Assembly (NCBI GenBank): GCA_019748195.1
Contig: JAIEPW010000096.1
Span: forward strand, 1 to 64,000
Length of the DNA stretch: 64,000 bases
Direction of reading: 5' to 3'
Origin: Bryobacteraceae bacterium
GTDB lineage: Bacteria > Acidobacteriota > Terriglobia > Bryobacterales > Bryobacteraceae
Both the position numbers and the translations under genes were made by a program. The notes beneath the pieces are model-generated. The model saw only the letters and a program-made list of their open reading frames with translations, did no database searches and was not told the origin of the DNA. Positions within the stretch are counted from its first letter, which is position 1, and each line of letters begins with the position of its first letter. Below, piece by piece: positions 1 through 10,962 of this stretch.

Positions 1-1053
1 CCGCCCGATCCCGTCCCCCTCAACGTACACTGGCTGTTCGACACCTGCCCGCCGCTACCGCCCACAAGACCCGACCACGACGTCCCGGCATTGTTCAGCA
101 GGAAAAACGTATTCGATGCCCGGTCGTAGTGAATGAAACACCCGTTGAATCCGCTCAGACTCGCGTTCATCACCATCTGCACGAACGGAATCGTCGATCC
201 ACCATCTCCGTCCCGCACCACCGCCGTGAATGCCTGCGATGCTCCCGCTCCCGAACTCGGTGTGAGCGAAATCAGTTCCACCGCGCCCGGATTTCCCGTG
301 TCGTTCCAGGTCCCCATTCCCTGCCACCCGCTCGTGTTGCCCTGCGTGTCCGCCGAGAACTGGTAGATGTTCTTCACTCCCGCAAATCCGGAACGGAAAC
401 TGAGGTCGATGTTGGTTACCAGGTCCGTGCCCGATCTCGACGACCCGCTGGTTGCTCCATGAATCGTGCATTGCGAGTTCCCCACCGTGCCCGCCGTCCC
501 GCCCAGCAGGCCGAACCACTGCGTCATGTCATCGTTGAGCAGATAGAAGACATTGCCCACAGGATCGTGGCTGATATAGCAGGCGTTCGCCGCGTTCAGG
601 CCGGACTTCGTAAACAGGAACTGCGCGTACTGAATATTCGTCGCCGCCGTAATGTGCCGCGCACGGAAGTTGAACACCTGCCGCCCCGCCGTGCCCGTCA
701 CCGGCGTCAGCGACACCGGAGCCGTGCCGCTGTTGAACACCGTGAAGGACCTCGTTGTTGAACTCGACGTGAAACTCCCCGCCTTGGCGACAACACGCCA
801 GTAAAATGTTCCGCCGTTTGTCAGCGTCCCCGGCGCGAAGCTCGTGGTGGTTACGTTGCCCGCCAGTGGGGGCGGGTTCGTCGAGCCGAAGTACACATCA
901 TAGGACGTCGCCCAAGGCGCCGCCGTCCACACCAGCACCGGCGTGTTCGACACCTTCACCGCCAGGTCGGTCGGGAACAAGAGCGCCGGCGGATCCGCGG
1001 ACGCCACAATCGTCGTCGGATCCGACGCACTCACCACAGGCGACCCGCCGCCC
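1..1053. repeat. Perfect direct repeat, left copy (may extend beyond window)
   Basis: Bases 1-1053 read the same as 6365-7417, a constant offset of 6,364. The identity ends at 1054 (g here, c at 7418), after which the two genes are clearly diverged though still homologous. The repeat covers the fibronectin-III-like domain and most of the paired C-terminal repeat. Its left limit lies outside the window. Confidence 0.95.
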
Positions 1054-4000
1054 GACACCGTGACCTGATTCGTCACCTGCGCCGCCGCATTGGAAGCGAC
1101 ATTCACCGTCAGAGTGATCGGCGGATAGCTCGCGTTGGCGGCCAGCGCGTCGGATCGGGAACACGTCAGCGTGCCCAGCACGCAGGTCCAGCCAGCGCCG
1201 CTGATCGCGGTGGCCGTCAGCCCTGCAGGCAGCGTGTCCGTCACGCTCACCGCGCCCACCGTCGCGCCCGGACCTCCATTGCTCACCGTAATCGTGTACG
1301 GCGCTCCGGTTTGCCCGGCGAAAAAACTCGCCCCGTGGGTCTTGGTCACGCTTACTGAGGGGGTCAGGACGCCAAGCAGAACGGTGACGTTGTGGGAGAC
1401 GCTGTTCGCCACCGCTACATCCGTCCGCCCGTCGCCGTTGAAATCCGCAGTGGCAACTCCTGTCGGAGCGGCACCGGTTCCGAGCAGCAGGGCGGAAGAC
1501 ATCGTTCCGCTCCCGGACCCAATCCAAACAGTAGCGGTGTTCGCGTTGCGGTTCGTTCCCACCACGTCCACCTTGCCATCGCCATTCACATCAGCGGTCG
1601 CCACACCAGCAAGGTGGTTGGAAGCGTAGCTATTTGGCGCGTTAAACGTCCCGTCAGCTTTACCAACTGAAACCTTAAGCTCGGAGAACGCGGATGCGAC
1701 CAGATCAAGATTTCCGTCTCCGGTTACGTCTTCGAGTTCTCCGGCAACCGGGTTGAAACCCACTGAGCCATGTGGTCGGAAGGTGCCATCCCCGTTGCCC
1801 AGCGAAATTGAGGAATTGACTAAATCCACGAAAGCATCTCCGTTGACATCTGCCGAAGCAACGAACCCGCAACACATTACTCGGGGCGGAAGGATGCTGA
1901 AAGAGCCGTCGCCGTTGCCTAAGAGAACTACCAAGTAATTAGTGGAATGTGCGACGGCGAGATCCGGAACGCCATCGCCGTTAAAATCCGCCGCAGCGAG
2001 CCGATTCGGAACTGATGCGACCGCAACGCTAGTGGCCGGCAAGAACGTCCCATTTCCAGCGTTCAACAGCACATTGACGGACTCAGAAACCGAGCTTGCG
2101 ATAGCGATGTCGGCCTTGCCGTCGCCATTAAAATCGGCGATTGCCAGCCCTCGCGGCTCCGGCCCAACGGGATAGTCGGTCTTAGCCTGGAAGGTGCCGT
2201 TTCCATTGCCCTGCAATACGCTGACGGAGTTTCCGCGCACATTGCTCGTGATCAGGTCGGCAAAGCCGTCGCCGTTGAAGTCCGCCACGGCGATCGAGTC
2301 CGGTTCCTGACCCGTGCTGGGACTTGCCGCGGGAAGAAAGGCGCTCGAGGGCATCGCGGCGACGTTCAGCACGACCGGGGCAGATCTGCTGAAGGATCGC
2401 GTGGCGTCTCCCAGGTACAGGGCAGTGATCCGGCGGGCGCCCGCGCGGCTAGACTTGGTTACTAGCGTTCCTTGGGTATTTACAATCGGCGCGCCGCCGA
2501 GGAACGTCTCGCCGTCAAAGAAGTTGACAACACCTGTGCCGGCGCTTACCGTCGCAGTCATGCTGACCGCCTGGCCAAGAATCGACGGATTCGGAGTCAC
2601 CGAAAGCGTCGTGGTGGTAGCCGACACGATCATCGTGGTAGCGTCAGCGGTATTGCTGACGCCGTTCCAAGCGACGGATGCTGAAATCTGCACGGTTCCC
2701 GGCGCAAGGTTGGCGGCGGCGCGCACGGTAAGCCGGATCGGTGGGTAACCGTGCCCGGTGGCGAGCGAATCCGGGCGAGAGCATGCCAGGGTGGACAGTG
2801 AGCAGGTCCACCCGCTGCCGGTGATTGCCGAGCCGGTCAGACCCGGTGGGAGTACGCCTGTGACGGTGACAGTCCCGGTAGCCACCGCAAACCGCGGGTT
2901 GTATACCGCAAGCTCGTAAGTCGTCGATTCGCCTGCCTTAAGCCTGCTCCGGTGGTTGACCTGAATGCCCAGCCCGGAGAACTGCCCGGCCAGGAACACA
3001 CCAACCCATTTCTCTTCGGATTCTCCAGCCAGGGCAAGATCCAGGCGCCCGTCTCCATTGAAATCCGCCACGAAGCTCCCGGCGGAGCGTCCCGGAACAG
3101 GGAAAGACGCAACCTGCTGAAAGGCGCCACTCCCGTTCCCGAATGCAATCACCACGAGTTTTGACGTCGAGGATCCGAGGACGAGATCCGGGTTGCCGTC
3201 GCCGTTGAAGTCACCTATGACAGTCGACCCTCCAAAGGAATCGAAAATCGGCGAAAAGGCAACTGGCTGGAGCGTACCGTTACCGTTACCGAGCAAGACA
3301 CCGGCTCCCACCCCATAGCCGACGATTACGTCCTCGCTGCCGTCGGAATTGACGTCACCGGTGGTTATGGAGAACGGGTATTGACTGGCGCCCGGGTAAT
3401 TCACAGGCGACCGAAAGCTTCCGTCGCCATTGCCCAGATGCATGCTCACAGGCGACTCGAATAATCCGCCCACGGATACTACATCAGGCTTGCCATCGCG
3501 ATTGAAATCTTGAACGGCCCATTGATTGTGGACTACATGTTGCGTGATTAAGGGAGTGAAGAACGTCCCATCGCCCTTTCCCAGCAGCACAGAGAGCTTC
3601 CCGTTCAGAGTAAGGATTACGTCCAGCGTCCCGTTCCGATCGATATCAACGGCAACCACTACGCGGCCCGCGGCCGCATTTTGCAGCACAAGCTGGCCGC
3701 TCTGGAACGTTCCGTTTCCGTTTGCCCAGATAAACGAAGATCGAATCCCCGGCAAGCACGACATCAGTTTTCCCGTCACCGTTGAAGTCTCCAGCGGTGG
3801 CGCCGCGTGTGGAGAATGCCGGTGGCGGGAGGTATCCCAGCGTGACCTGGAAGCTGCCGTCCCCCCGTCCCAGCAGGACATCGCCGTTTTGAGTGATCAG
3901 ATCCGGCTTGCCGTCCTGATTAAAGTCTCCGCCTGCCACAAAACTACCCCCCGAGTAGCTCACAGCGGGGCGAAGCCCGTTTGCCGGGACGGCATGAACG

Positions 4001-5970
4001 ATCTGAATAACTGACCCGGAGGTGCTGGGCCCGGTGGATGCGTCGCCCATGTGTAGGGCCCATATGGTGTGGGATCCCGGCGTCAGCAGCCTGGACGTGA
4101 GCACAGCGTGATTGCCCGCTAGTGCTCTAAAGCCGAGTATGGTGTTGCCATCGTAATAGGCAACGCTACCAGCGCCGGAACTGACGGTTGCCGTCAGGGT
4201 TACGCTTTGACCTACCTGAGAGGGATTGGGCGACGAAATCAGACTTGTCGTCCCGGCGAATCGAACCTGGGCAGTATATACCGCTACGTTGTTTGTCGCA
4301 TTTCCATCGCCTGCGACTGCCGCGGTAACCGAGGCAGTGATGTTGCCACTGAGATTCGAGGGCACGTTAAAGACAATGTGAATCGGCGCGTAGCTCTCAC
4401 CGCCGGCAAGCGGATCGGATCGGGCGCAGGAGAGCGAAGTCAGGACACAGGTCCAGCCGGCGCCCGAGATGCTGGTCGCCGTGATTGCGGCGGGGAGAGA
4501 GGCTGCGACGCCGACGGCACCCGACGTCGGGAGGCTGCCCACATTGGACACCGAGACCTTGTAGAATGCTCCAGCCTGGCCTTGTGTCAATAGACCTCCG
4601 GTGCTCATCTCCACCGCGAGATCGACAATGGCGCCACCGAGGTGAACGCTTAGGACCTGTGGAGAGGCGGCAAGCAGCACGACGTCGGTCTTGAAGTCTC
4701 CGTTGAGCTCACCCACAACCGCGGCCTGGGCCGCGTGCGAGCTGAAGGGCGTAGCTGTTTGAAACGTTCCATCGCCGTTGCCATAATGGACTCCCGACCC
4801 GAAGACGTAGTCTGTAGCCAGGACGACATCGACCCTGCCGTCTCCGTTCACGTCTCCCAAGGAAACGGAAGACGGCGAAATCAGTGTTGTTAAGAAGTTG
4901 GCAGCCTGGAAGGTACCGTCCCCATTTCCAAGAGCCGAACTTAGAACCGGCGGATTACCAGCGCTGCCGATTACCAGGTCGGCCTTGCCGTCCGCATTCA
5001 GGTCTCCGGCCGCGACGGGACCCGGGAGCGATCGATTCAGCGTTTGTGGAACTGGGAACGTGCCGTCACCGTTACCGATGAAAACAAGAAGTTGGTTCGC
5101 AGCCGGACAGGTAACGACCAAATCAACTCTCGTGTCGCCATTGAAGTCGGCCGCGGCCAGGCTACCGGGACTCGATGCCGTGGCGTACACGGCTGGTGGA
5201 GCGAAAGTACCATCTCCGTTTCCTAGCCGCACGAAGATTGCACTGCTAAAACCCAACCCGGCCAAATCCGCCTTGCCGTCTCCATTGAAATCTCCGGTCA
5301 ACAGCCGGGAGTACTGGTCCGCCGCGGACTCGATGGCCGGCTGAAACGTGCCGTTCCCGTTTCCCAAGGCAACAGCAAGGGTCTCGGCTCCGGCAGAGGC
5401 GATATCTAAGTGTCCATCGCCGTCAAAGTCAGCGACAGCAAGCCGGCTTCCAGGGATATTCAAGGTAAGGGGAGCGTCAAACGAACCGTCCCCCTTCCCG
5501 AGGAACAACCGAATTGTTGCCCCCGAAGATACCGCGACATCGGGTCTAAGATCGCTATTGAAGTCCCCCGCGGCCACTGACCAGGGATTGCTTACCGGAT
5601 AATCGACCGCCGGCTTGAGCGCGAGTGATGGGGCCGACGACACTTGGTGCTGCACGTTCGACGACAAAGATGGAGCGAACGATGCGCTGCCCGAATAGTA
5701 AGCGCGCAAGTTTCGATTACCCGCAGGTAGCTGGGCCGTGAGGAACGCCGCCGTGCCCCCGGTCAAGGATCGGACGCCTAGGAAAGTCGCCCCGTCATAA
5801 AAAGTGACCTTACCGGCCGCGCCGCTTGGTGCTACCGCTGCCGTAAGCGTCACGGGCTCGCCAAGCAGGGAAGGGCCTGGGGATACGGATAAAGTAATTG
5901 AGGTGACAGTCTGTGCCGCCGCGGTAGAGCAAAAGAAGAGCCCCAAGAACTTTCCAAATCCTAGTACCAT
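1..5970 (-). CDS. Giant secreted FG-GAP/Ig-like repeat protein, left copy (frameshifted; C-terminus beyond window)
   Basis: An exported, probably surface-exposed beta-rich protein of about 1,990 codons inside the window; comparison with the neighbouring paralog suggests about 48 more lie past base 1. The N-terminus has a signal peptide ending near FFCSTAAAQ. Then come an Ig-like Big_3-type domain, a long run of FG-GAP/VCBS units with Ca-binding motifs such as DFNGDGKAD and GNGDGTF, a DUF11-like domain, a second Ig-like domain, and the same module order again after the frameshift, followed by a fibronectin-III-like segment and a paired C-terminal repeat. Reading from 5970, the frame is lost at about 3721-3723 and continues in another frame; I checked that frame at several points between 3590 and 1592 and near base 1 and found it consistent. 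The start at 5970 has an AGGAG upstream. The function is unknown; FG-GAP proteins are usually adhesins or ligand-binding surface proteins. Confidence 0.8.
3719..3725 (-). other. Single-base frameshift site in the left FG-GAP gene
   Basis: On the minus strand the sequence reads GGCAAACGGAAACGG, where the repeat consensus LGNGNGTF needs GGCAACGGAAACGG. One extra A in the A-run (T on the plus strand, 3721-3723) turns VYLGNGNGTFQSGQL into VYLGKRKRNVPERP and leads to a stop at about 3646. Deleting one base restores the family pattern. It may be a real mutation, a phase-variable short run, or a sequencing/assembly error. Confidence 0.85.
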
Positions 5971-6219
5971 AGTACTGAACTCCTGGACTGCAAACGGCGG
6001 CAGCGGGTCAATTCTGCATTCGACGGCCCTGATTCCGCTTATCCCTGAGGCATTCTACTCTGTTTTCATGATTCGCGAAAGAGTGTCCGCGTCAGGACTT
6101 CTGTAATGAGGACCGGATTAGCTGGAATTTCGTGCGGCGGATATTGGGCGAGCTCCATCGGATCGCGGGCGTCGGATACGGGGCTCAGACCCACCCTTGT
6201 TTGTCTTGCTAACTCTGAG

Positions 6220-9200
6220 TTAGCGGCTCCACGTGCCCATTTGCCGCCACGGCTGAATGACATTCGTGTGATCCACCGCCTGCAGGTAGATCCGCTTCAG
6301 CCCTGCGAACGCCGGCGCGAGTTCCAGGTTATAGGTAACTGTCAGGTCCGATCCCACCACCGTCCCGCCCGATCCCGTCCCCCTCAACGTACACTGGCTG
6401 TTCGACACCTGCCCGCCGCTACCGCCCACAAGACCCGACCACGACGTCCCGGCATTGTTCAGCAGGAAAAACGTATTCGATGCCCGGTCGTAGTGAATGA
6501 AACACCCGTTGAATCCGCTCAGACTCGCGTTCATCACCATCTGCACGAACGGAATCGTCGATCCACCATCTCCGTCCCGCACCACCGCCGTGAATGCCTG
6601 CGATGCTCCCGCTCCCGAACTCGGTGTGAGCGAAATCAGTTCCACCGCGCCCGGATTTCCCGTGTCGTTCCAGGTCCCCATTCCCTGCCACCCGCTCGTG
6701 TTGCCCTGCGTGTCCGCCGAGAACTGGTAGATGTTCTTCACTCCCGCAAATCCGGAACGGAAACTGAGGTCGATGTTGGTTACCAGGTCCGTGCCCGATC
6801 TCGACGACCCGCTGGTTGCTCCATGAATCGTGCATTGCGAGTTCCCCACCGTGCCCGCCGTCCCGCCCAGCAGGCCGAACCACTGCGTCATGTCATCGTT
6901 GAGCAGATAGAAGACATTGCCCACAGGATCGTGGCTGATATAGCAGGCGTTCGCCGCGTTCAGGCCGGACTTCGTAAACAGGAACTGCGCGTACTGAATA
7001 TTCGTCGCCGCCGTAATGTGCCGCGCACGGAAGTTGAACACCTGCCGCCCCGCCGTGCCCGTCACCGGCGTCAGCGACACCGGAGCCGTGCCGCTGTTGA
7101 ACACCGTGAAGGACCTCGTTGTTGAACTCGACGTGAAACTCCCCGCCTTGGCGACAACACGCCAGTAAAATGTTCCGCCGTTTGTCAGCGTCCCCGGCGC
7201 GAAGCTCGTGGTGGTTACGTTGCCCGCCAGTGGGGGCGGGTTCGTCGAGCCGAAGTACACATCATAGGACGTCGCCCAAGGCGCCGCCGTCCACACCAGC
7301 ACCGGCGTGTTCGACACCTTCACCGCCAGGTCGGTCGGGAACAAGAGCGCCGGCGGATCCGCGGACGCCACAATCGTCGTCGGATCCGACGCACTCACCA
7401 CAGGCGACCCGCCGCCCCACACGGATACCTGATTGATCACCTGCGCGGGCGCGTTCGCCGCAACGTTCACCGTCAGCGTAATTGGCGGATAGCTCGCACC
7501 TGCCGCCACAGTATCGGATCGCGAACATAATAGTGACCCGAGCCCGCACTGCCAACCGTCGCCGCTGATCGCCGTCGCAGTCAGCCCCGCGGGCAGCGTG
7601 TCCCTAACGCTCACCGCACCAACCGTCGGCCCCGGTCCTCCATTGCTGACGCTGATCGTGTACGTCACCCCTGTCTGCCCGGTGAAAAAGCTGGCCGCGT
7701 GCGTTTTCGTCACGCTCAAGGATGTGCTTAGAACGCCCAGGTAGATGGTGACTTCGTGGGTTCCCCAGTTGCACACGGCGACGTCGGGTCGGCCGTCACC
7801 GTTAAAATCGGAAACCGCGAGATCGCGTGGGTACGCGCTCGCCGGATAGGTGGCGGAGGAGGGGAATGTCCCGTCACCAACCCCGAATAGCACCCGGATC
7901 GAGTGACCGAAATCGTGCGTCCCAATGACGTCCAGGTGTCCATCCCCGTTCATATCGGCGACTGCAACTCGTCCAACAGCGCTCCCCAGGCTATGAAGCA
8001 CGGGTGGGGTAAACGTTCCGTTCCCTTTTCCGAGCACAATGTTGAGGCCAAGATAGTCGCCACCCACCGCATCCAGCTTTCCGTCACCATTGAAATCCGC
8101 GAGAACAACGTGGTTGGGATAGAAGCCGATCCACGAGGGAGGTGGGTAATCAAAGGTACCGTCGCCCCTCCCCAGTGCGAAGTTTTGTGATACGACATCG
8201 TCGTGACCGTCGCCATTGATATCTCCGATATCCGGCAGGCCGGTTCCCACGGGAGGAGCCGCTGTGGGCGGCTGAAAAGTCCCGTTTCCATTGCCCAGGT
8301 AAATCAGCTGGGATTCAGGATGTGTGAAATCGATCCTCCCGTCACGATTGAAATCCCCGACTCTCACCAGGTTGAGCGGGAGGGGCCCACCCACGGTGGC
8401 TCTGGAAGGGAACCCTCCGGCCCCATCGTTCAACAAAACAATATTGCCTGCCGAAAATCGGTTTCCTACGATTACGTCAGGCTTAGAGTCTCCGTTCAAA
8501 TCTGCAAGCGCCAGGGCGCGCACGGACGACCCCGCTGGGTAGTCTGCTTTGGGCCAGAAAGTACCATCACCTTTCCCCAGCAGCACGCTGATAGTTGTGT
8601 CCGTTGCATTCAAGGTCACCAGATCCGCGTGACCATCGCCGTTGACGTCCGCAGCCGATATCGCCGAAGGACCAAGGCCCGTTCTTGGGCTTGCTGCGGG
8701 AGCAAGGCTACTGTTGGCGACCGGATTGACCTGAAGAATCACATTGGGTGAACTTGCCGCTGTCCTCGTTGCATCGCCCGCAAATGTCGCCCAAATCGTT
8801 CGTTTCCCCGACCGGATCAGCCTGGTGACCAAAGTCGCTTGAGTTCCATCGACAACCGCGCTGCCAAGGAAATTGCTTGCCTCGAAAAACAGAACGGTTC
8901 CAGACCCGCGGTTTACCGTCGCGGTGAGAGCAATCGCCTGGCCAGCGGTCGCCGGATTGGGCGATGCGTTCACACTGATTGTTGTTTGGAGGATGACGAG
9001 GATCTGCTGCCCGGCGGTGTGGGTTCCGCCACTGAACGTCACCGTTGCGCTCGTTGTGACACTAGAGGCAGGCAGGTCCGCCGCCGCACTTATCACCATA
9101 GTCAGCGGCGGGTATGCGGTCCCCGGGGCAAGCGTATCGGAACGGGTGCACGTCAAAGTCGCCAAAGTACAAGTCCAGCCACTTCCAGACAGCCCTGTCG

Positions 9201-10695
9201 CCGAAAAGCCGCTGGGAAGAGTATTGCTCAGGGTGACAAGACCCGCGGAACTGGCAGTGAACAAGGGGTTGAAAACTGAGATTTCGTACGTCTTGGATCC
9301 TCCCGCTACCACCGGCCCCGTGGTGCTCAACTGAACCCTTAATCCGTCAAACTGCCCCGCGAGAAACACGTTCGGATACGTGGATCCGCCTGGCTCCATC
9401 GATACCAGGTCGAGCCTGCCGTCACCGTTCAGATCACCGACTTGAGACATTGAGAACGATCGGGCAATTCCATGACTGATGGTTGTGAAATTGCCGTCGC
9501 CAAGACCCAGGAGAAGCCTTGCTTCAGCTCCGTTTTGCACCGCCAGGTCCAGCTTGCCGTCTCCGTCGAGATCGCCGACAGCCATCCCATCTGGGAATGT
9601 GCCAATGATCCTAGGATTCCAGATGGTACCGTCAAGAGTTCCAAGCCCCAGATACCCTGCGTCCTGAGTAGCAACCACCACATCCGGCACGCCATCACGA
9701 TTGAAGTCACCGGTTACGACTCCCCCTGTGAATAAGGTGTGCATACCCCCACGCGCATTCTGGAAGGTGCCGTCGGCGTTTCCAAGACGCGCGTTAGTGA
9801 AGGCGTTGGTTGTTAGAACGAGGTCGGGCTTACGATCCAGATTGAAGTCTGCCATCGTGAAGTACGAGACGGGTTGTATGATGACGGCTTCCTGGAAAGT
9901 CCCATCACCATTCCCTGCGGAAAAGCGAACGTTGAACGCATTGATGCCAAGCAGATCCAATCGGCCATCCAGATTCACGTCGAACGCAGCCGCTCTGTTC
10001 TCAGAAAAGTTGAAAGGGAGCTGTTGAGGAGCTTCATAGGACCCGTCACCCCTGCCGGCATAGAAGTAGACGCTGTTTGAGATCAGCACCATGTCCGGCT
10101 TGCCGTCTCCATTAAAATCACCCGCTACGGCGGCCTTGGCCAGGAAGTTATCCGGCACCGTGTAGGCATTGGCAAGTTCAAACCGTCCGCCTCCCAAGCC
10201 GCGCCAGATCTTTCCCTGGTCCACCAGCAGGTCCAGCCTTCCGTCCTGATCCAAGTCCTCCATGGCGAGAATTTGATACCGTATGGTTCCGACGGCGGAC
10301 GGAGGAGCTTGTAGTTCCAGGCCATTAGCGGGCAGCGCATTCACGGTAAGCGCCACCGGTACCGAGGATACCGGCCCATATGAGGCATCACCAGCGTAGT
10401 AGGCTCTCAAGGAGCGCGAACCTGCGGTCAGAATTCTCGTCGTCAGCGTCGCATGGCCATTCGTTAAGGACCGAACGCCAAGAAACCGGATACCGTCATA
10501 GAATGTGATTTTTCCGGTGGCGGCAATCGGATTCAAGGTCGCAGTAAGCGTGACCGCCTCTCCGAGCTGCGACGGACTTGGCGACACCGTGAGTGTGATC
10601 GCCGGAGTGCTCTGCGCCCAAGTAAAGCCTATTCCGAAAAAGATAATGGCGACAGCCACGGACGGTTTCACGCTCACATGCCTCCCATCCAACAT
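6220..10695 (-). CDS. Giant secreted FG-GAP/Ig-like repeat protein, right copy (1,491 aa)
   Basis: Intact paralog of the gene to its left. A signal peptide (about residues 1-28, ending GFTWAQ) is followed by an Ig-like Big_3-type domain (about 30-113), FG-GAP/VCBS repeats (about 115-440), a DUF11-like domain (about 455-560), a second Ig-like domain (about 570-650), more FG-GAP repeats (about 660-990), a second DUF11-like domain (about 995-1090), a fibronectin-III-like domain (about 1105-1195) and two similar C-terminal units of about 115 residues. Each of those units has a Cys pair (ACYISHDP/SQCTIHG and GCFIHYD/SQCTLRG) and ends in GTW. GTG at codon 7 (VSVKPS) is an alternative start. It is likely exported and multivalent at the cell surface; ligand unknown. 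It is about 550 residues shorter than the left copy. Confidence 0.88.
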   Translation of the reverse strand: MLDGRHVSVKPSVAVAIIFFGIGFTWAQSTPAITLTVSPSPSQLGEAVTLTATLNPIAATGKITFYDGIRFLGVRSLTNGHATLTTRILTAGSRSLRAYYAGDASYGPVSSVPVALTVNALPANGLELQAPPSAVGTIRYQILAMEDLDQDGRLDLLVDQGKIWRGLGGGRFELANAYTVPDNFLAKAAVAGDFNGDGKPDMVLISNSVYFYAGRGDGSYEAPQQLPFNFSENRAAAFDVNLDGRLDLLGINAFNVRFSAGNGDGTFQEAVIIQPVSYFTMADFNLDRKPDLVLTTNAFTNARLGNADGTFQNARGGMHTLFTGGVVTGDFNRDGVPDVVVATQDAGYLGLGTLDGTIWNPRIIGTFPDGMAVGDLDGDGKLDLAVQNGAEARLLLGLGDGNFTTISHGIARSFSMSQVGDLNGDGRLDLVSMEPGGSTYPNVFLAGQFDGLRVQLSTTGPVVAGGSKTYEISVFNPLFTASSAGLVTLSNTLPSGFSATGLSGSGWTCTLATLTCTRSDTLAPGTAYPPLTMVISAAADLPASSVTTSATVTFSGGTHTAGQQILVILQTTISVNASPNPATAGQAIALTATVNRGSGTVLFFEASNFLGSAVVDGTQATLVTRLIRSGKRTIWATFAGDATRTAASSPNVILQVNPVANSSLAPAASPRTGLGPSAISAADVNGDGHADLVTLNATDTTISVLLGKGDGTFWPKADYPAGSSVRALALADLNGDSKPDVIVGNRFSAGNIVLLNDGAGGFPSRATVGGPLPLNLVRVGDFNRDGRIDFTHPESQLIYLGNGNGTFQPPTAAPPVGTGLPDIGDINGDGHDDVVSQNFALGRGDGTFDYPPPSWIGFYPNHVVLADFNGDGKLDAVGGDYLGLNIVLGKGNGTFTPPVLHSLGSAVGRVAVADMNGDGHLDVIGTHDFGHSIRVLFGVGDGTFPSSATYPASAYPRDLAVSDFNGDGRPDVAVCNWGTHEVTIYLGVLSTSLSVTKTHAASFFTGQTGVTYTISVSNGGPGPTVGAVSVRDTLPAGLTATAISGDGWQCGLGSLLCSRSDTVAAGASYPPITLTVNVAANAPAQVINQVSVWGGGSPVVSASDPTTIVASADPPALLFPTDLAVKVSNTPVLVWTAAPWATSYDVYFGSTNPPPLAGNVTTTSFAPGTLTNGGTFYWRVVAKAGSFTSSSTTRSFTVFNSGTAPVSLTPVTGTAGRQVFNFRARHITAATNIQYAQFLFTKSGLNAANACYISHDPVGNVFYLLNDDMTQWFGLLGGTAGTVGNSQCTIHGATSGSSRSGTDLVTNIDLSFRSGFAGVKNIYQFSADTQGNTSGWQGMGTWNDTGNPGAVELISLTPSSGAGASQAFTAVVRDGDGGSTIPFVQMVMNASLSGFNGCFIHYDRASNTFFLLNNAGTSWSGLVGGSGGQVSNSQCTLRGTGSGGTVVGSDLTVTYNLELAPAFAGLKRIYLQAVDHTNVIQPWRQMGTWSR
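6365..7417. repeat. Perfect direct repeat, right copy
   Basis: This is the partner of bases 1-1053, in the same orientation. It encodes roughly residues 1093-1443 of the downstream paralog. Absence of even synonymous changes over about 1 kb, next to diverged flanks, points to very recent duplication or gene conversion, or to an assembly artefact. Confidence 0.95.
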
Positions 10696-10758
10696 CTGTC
10701 TCCTGAAGACCAGCGCGTCAACTTGGGATTATATTTGTTTTTCAACGATAACACCATA

Positions 10759-10792
10759 GCCGACCCTTAATTTTTGTGTTCTGATCTGTCAA
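10759..10792 (-). promoter_or_regulatory. Possible promoter of the right FG-GAP gene
   Basis: Reading the minus strand, TTGACA (10787-10792) lies in the AT-rich upstream region of the gene starting at 10695. No strong -10 follows at 16-18 bp (best is TTAAGG/TAAGGG), so only the -35 is convincing. Confidence 0.25.
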
Positions 10793-10962
10793 AAGGGACT
10801 TAGTACTTAAGCTGTCCGGTAGGGGACGTGAAGAAGGTCCAGTTGGCGGCGGCGCGCTTCCATCGGAGTTGGTAATCCTGTGTGCTTACATGCAAGCCCT
10901 AGCCAGCGCTGGAGGTGCCGTCCCAGCGGAGACTCGGCGCCTCAGAGGCGGATAATGACGAT

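Noticed and set aside
6106-7125. Long plus-strand open frame (339 codons) over the FG-GAP gene
   Set aside because: Arg/His/Pro-rich product, antisense to a strongly supported gene, and duplicated only because the DNA repeat is duplicated.
1-10695. Periodic repeats that could suggest a CRISPR array or satellite
   Set aside because: They are codon-level FG-GAP repeats with variable spacing and no identical short repeats.
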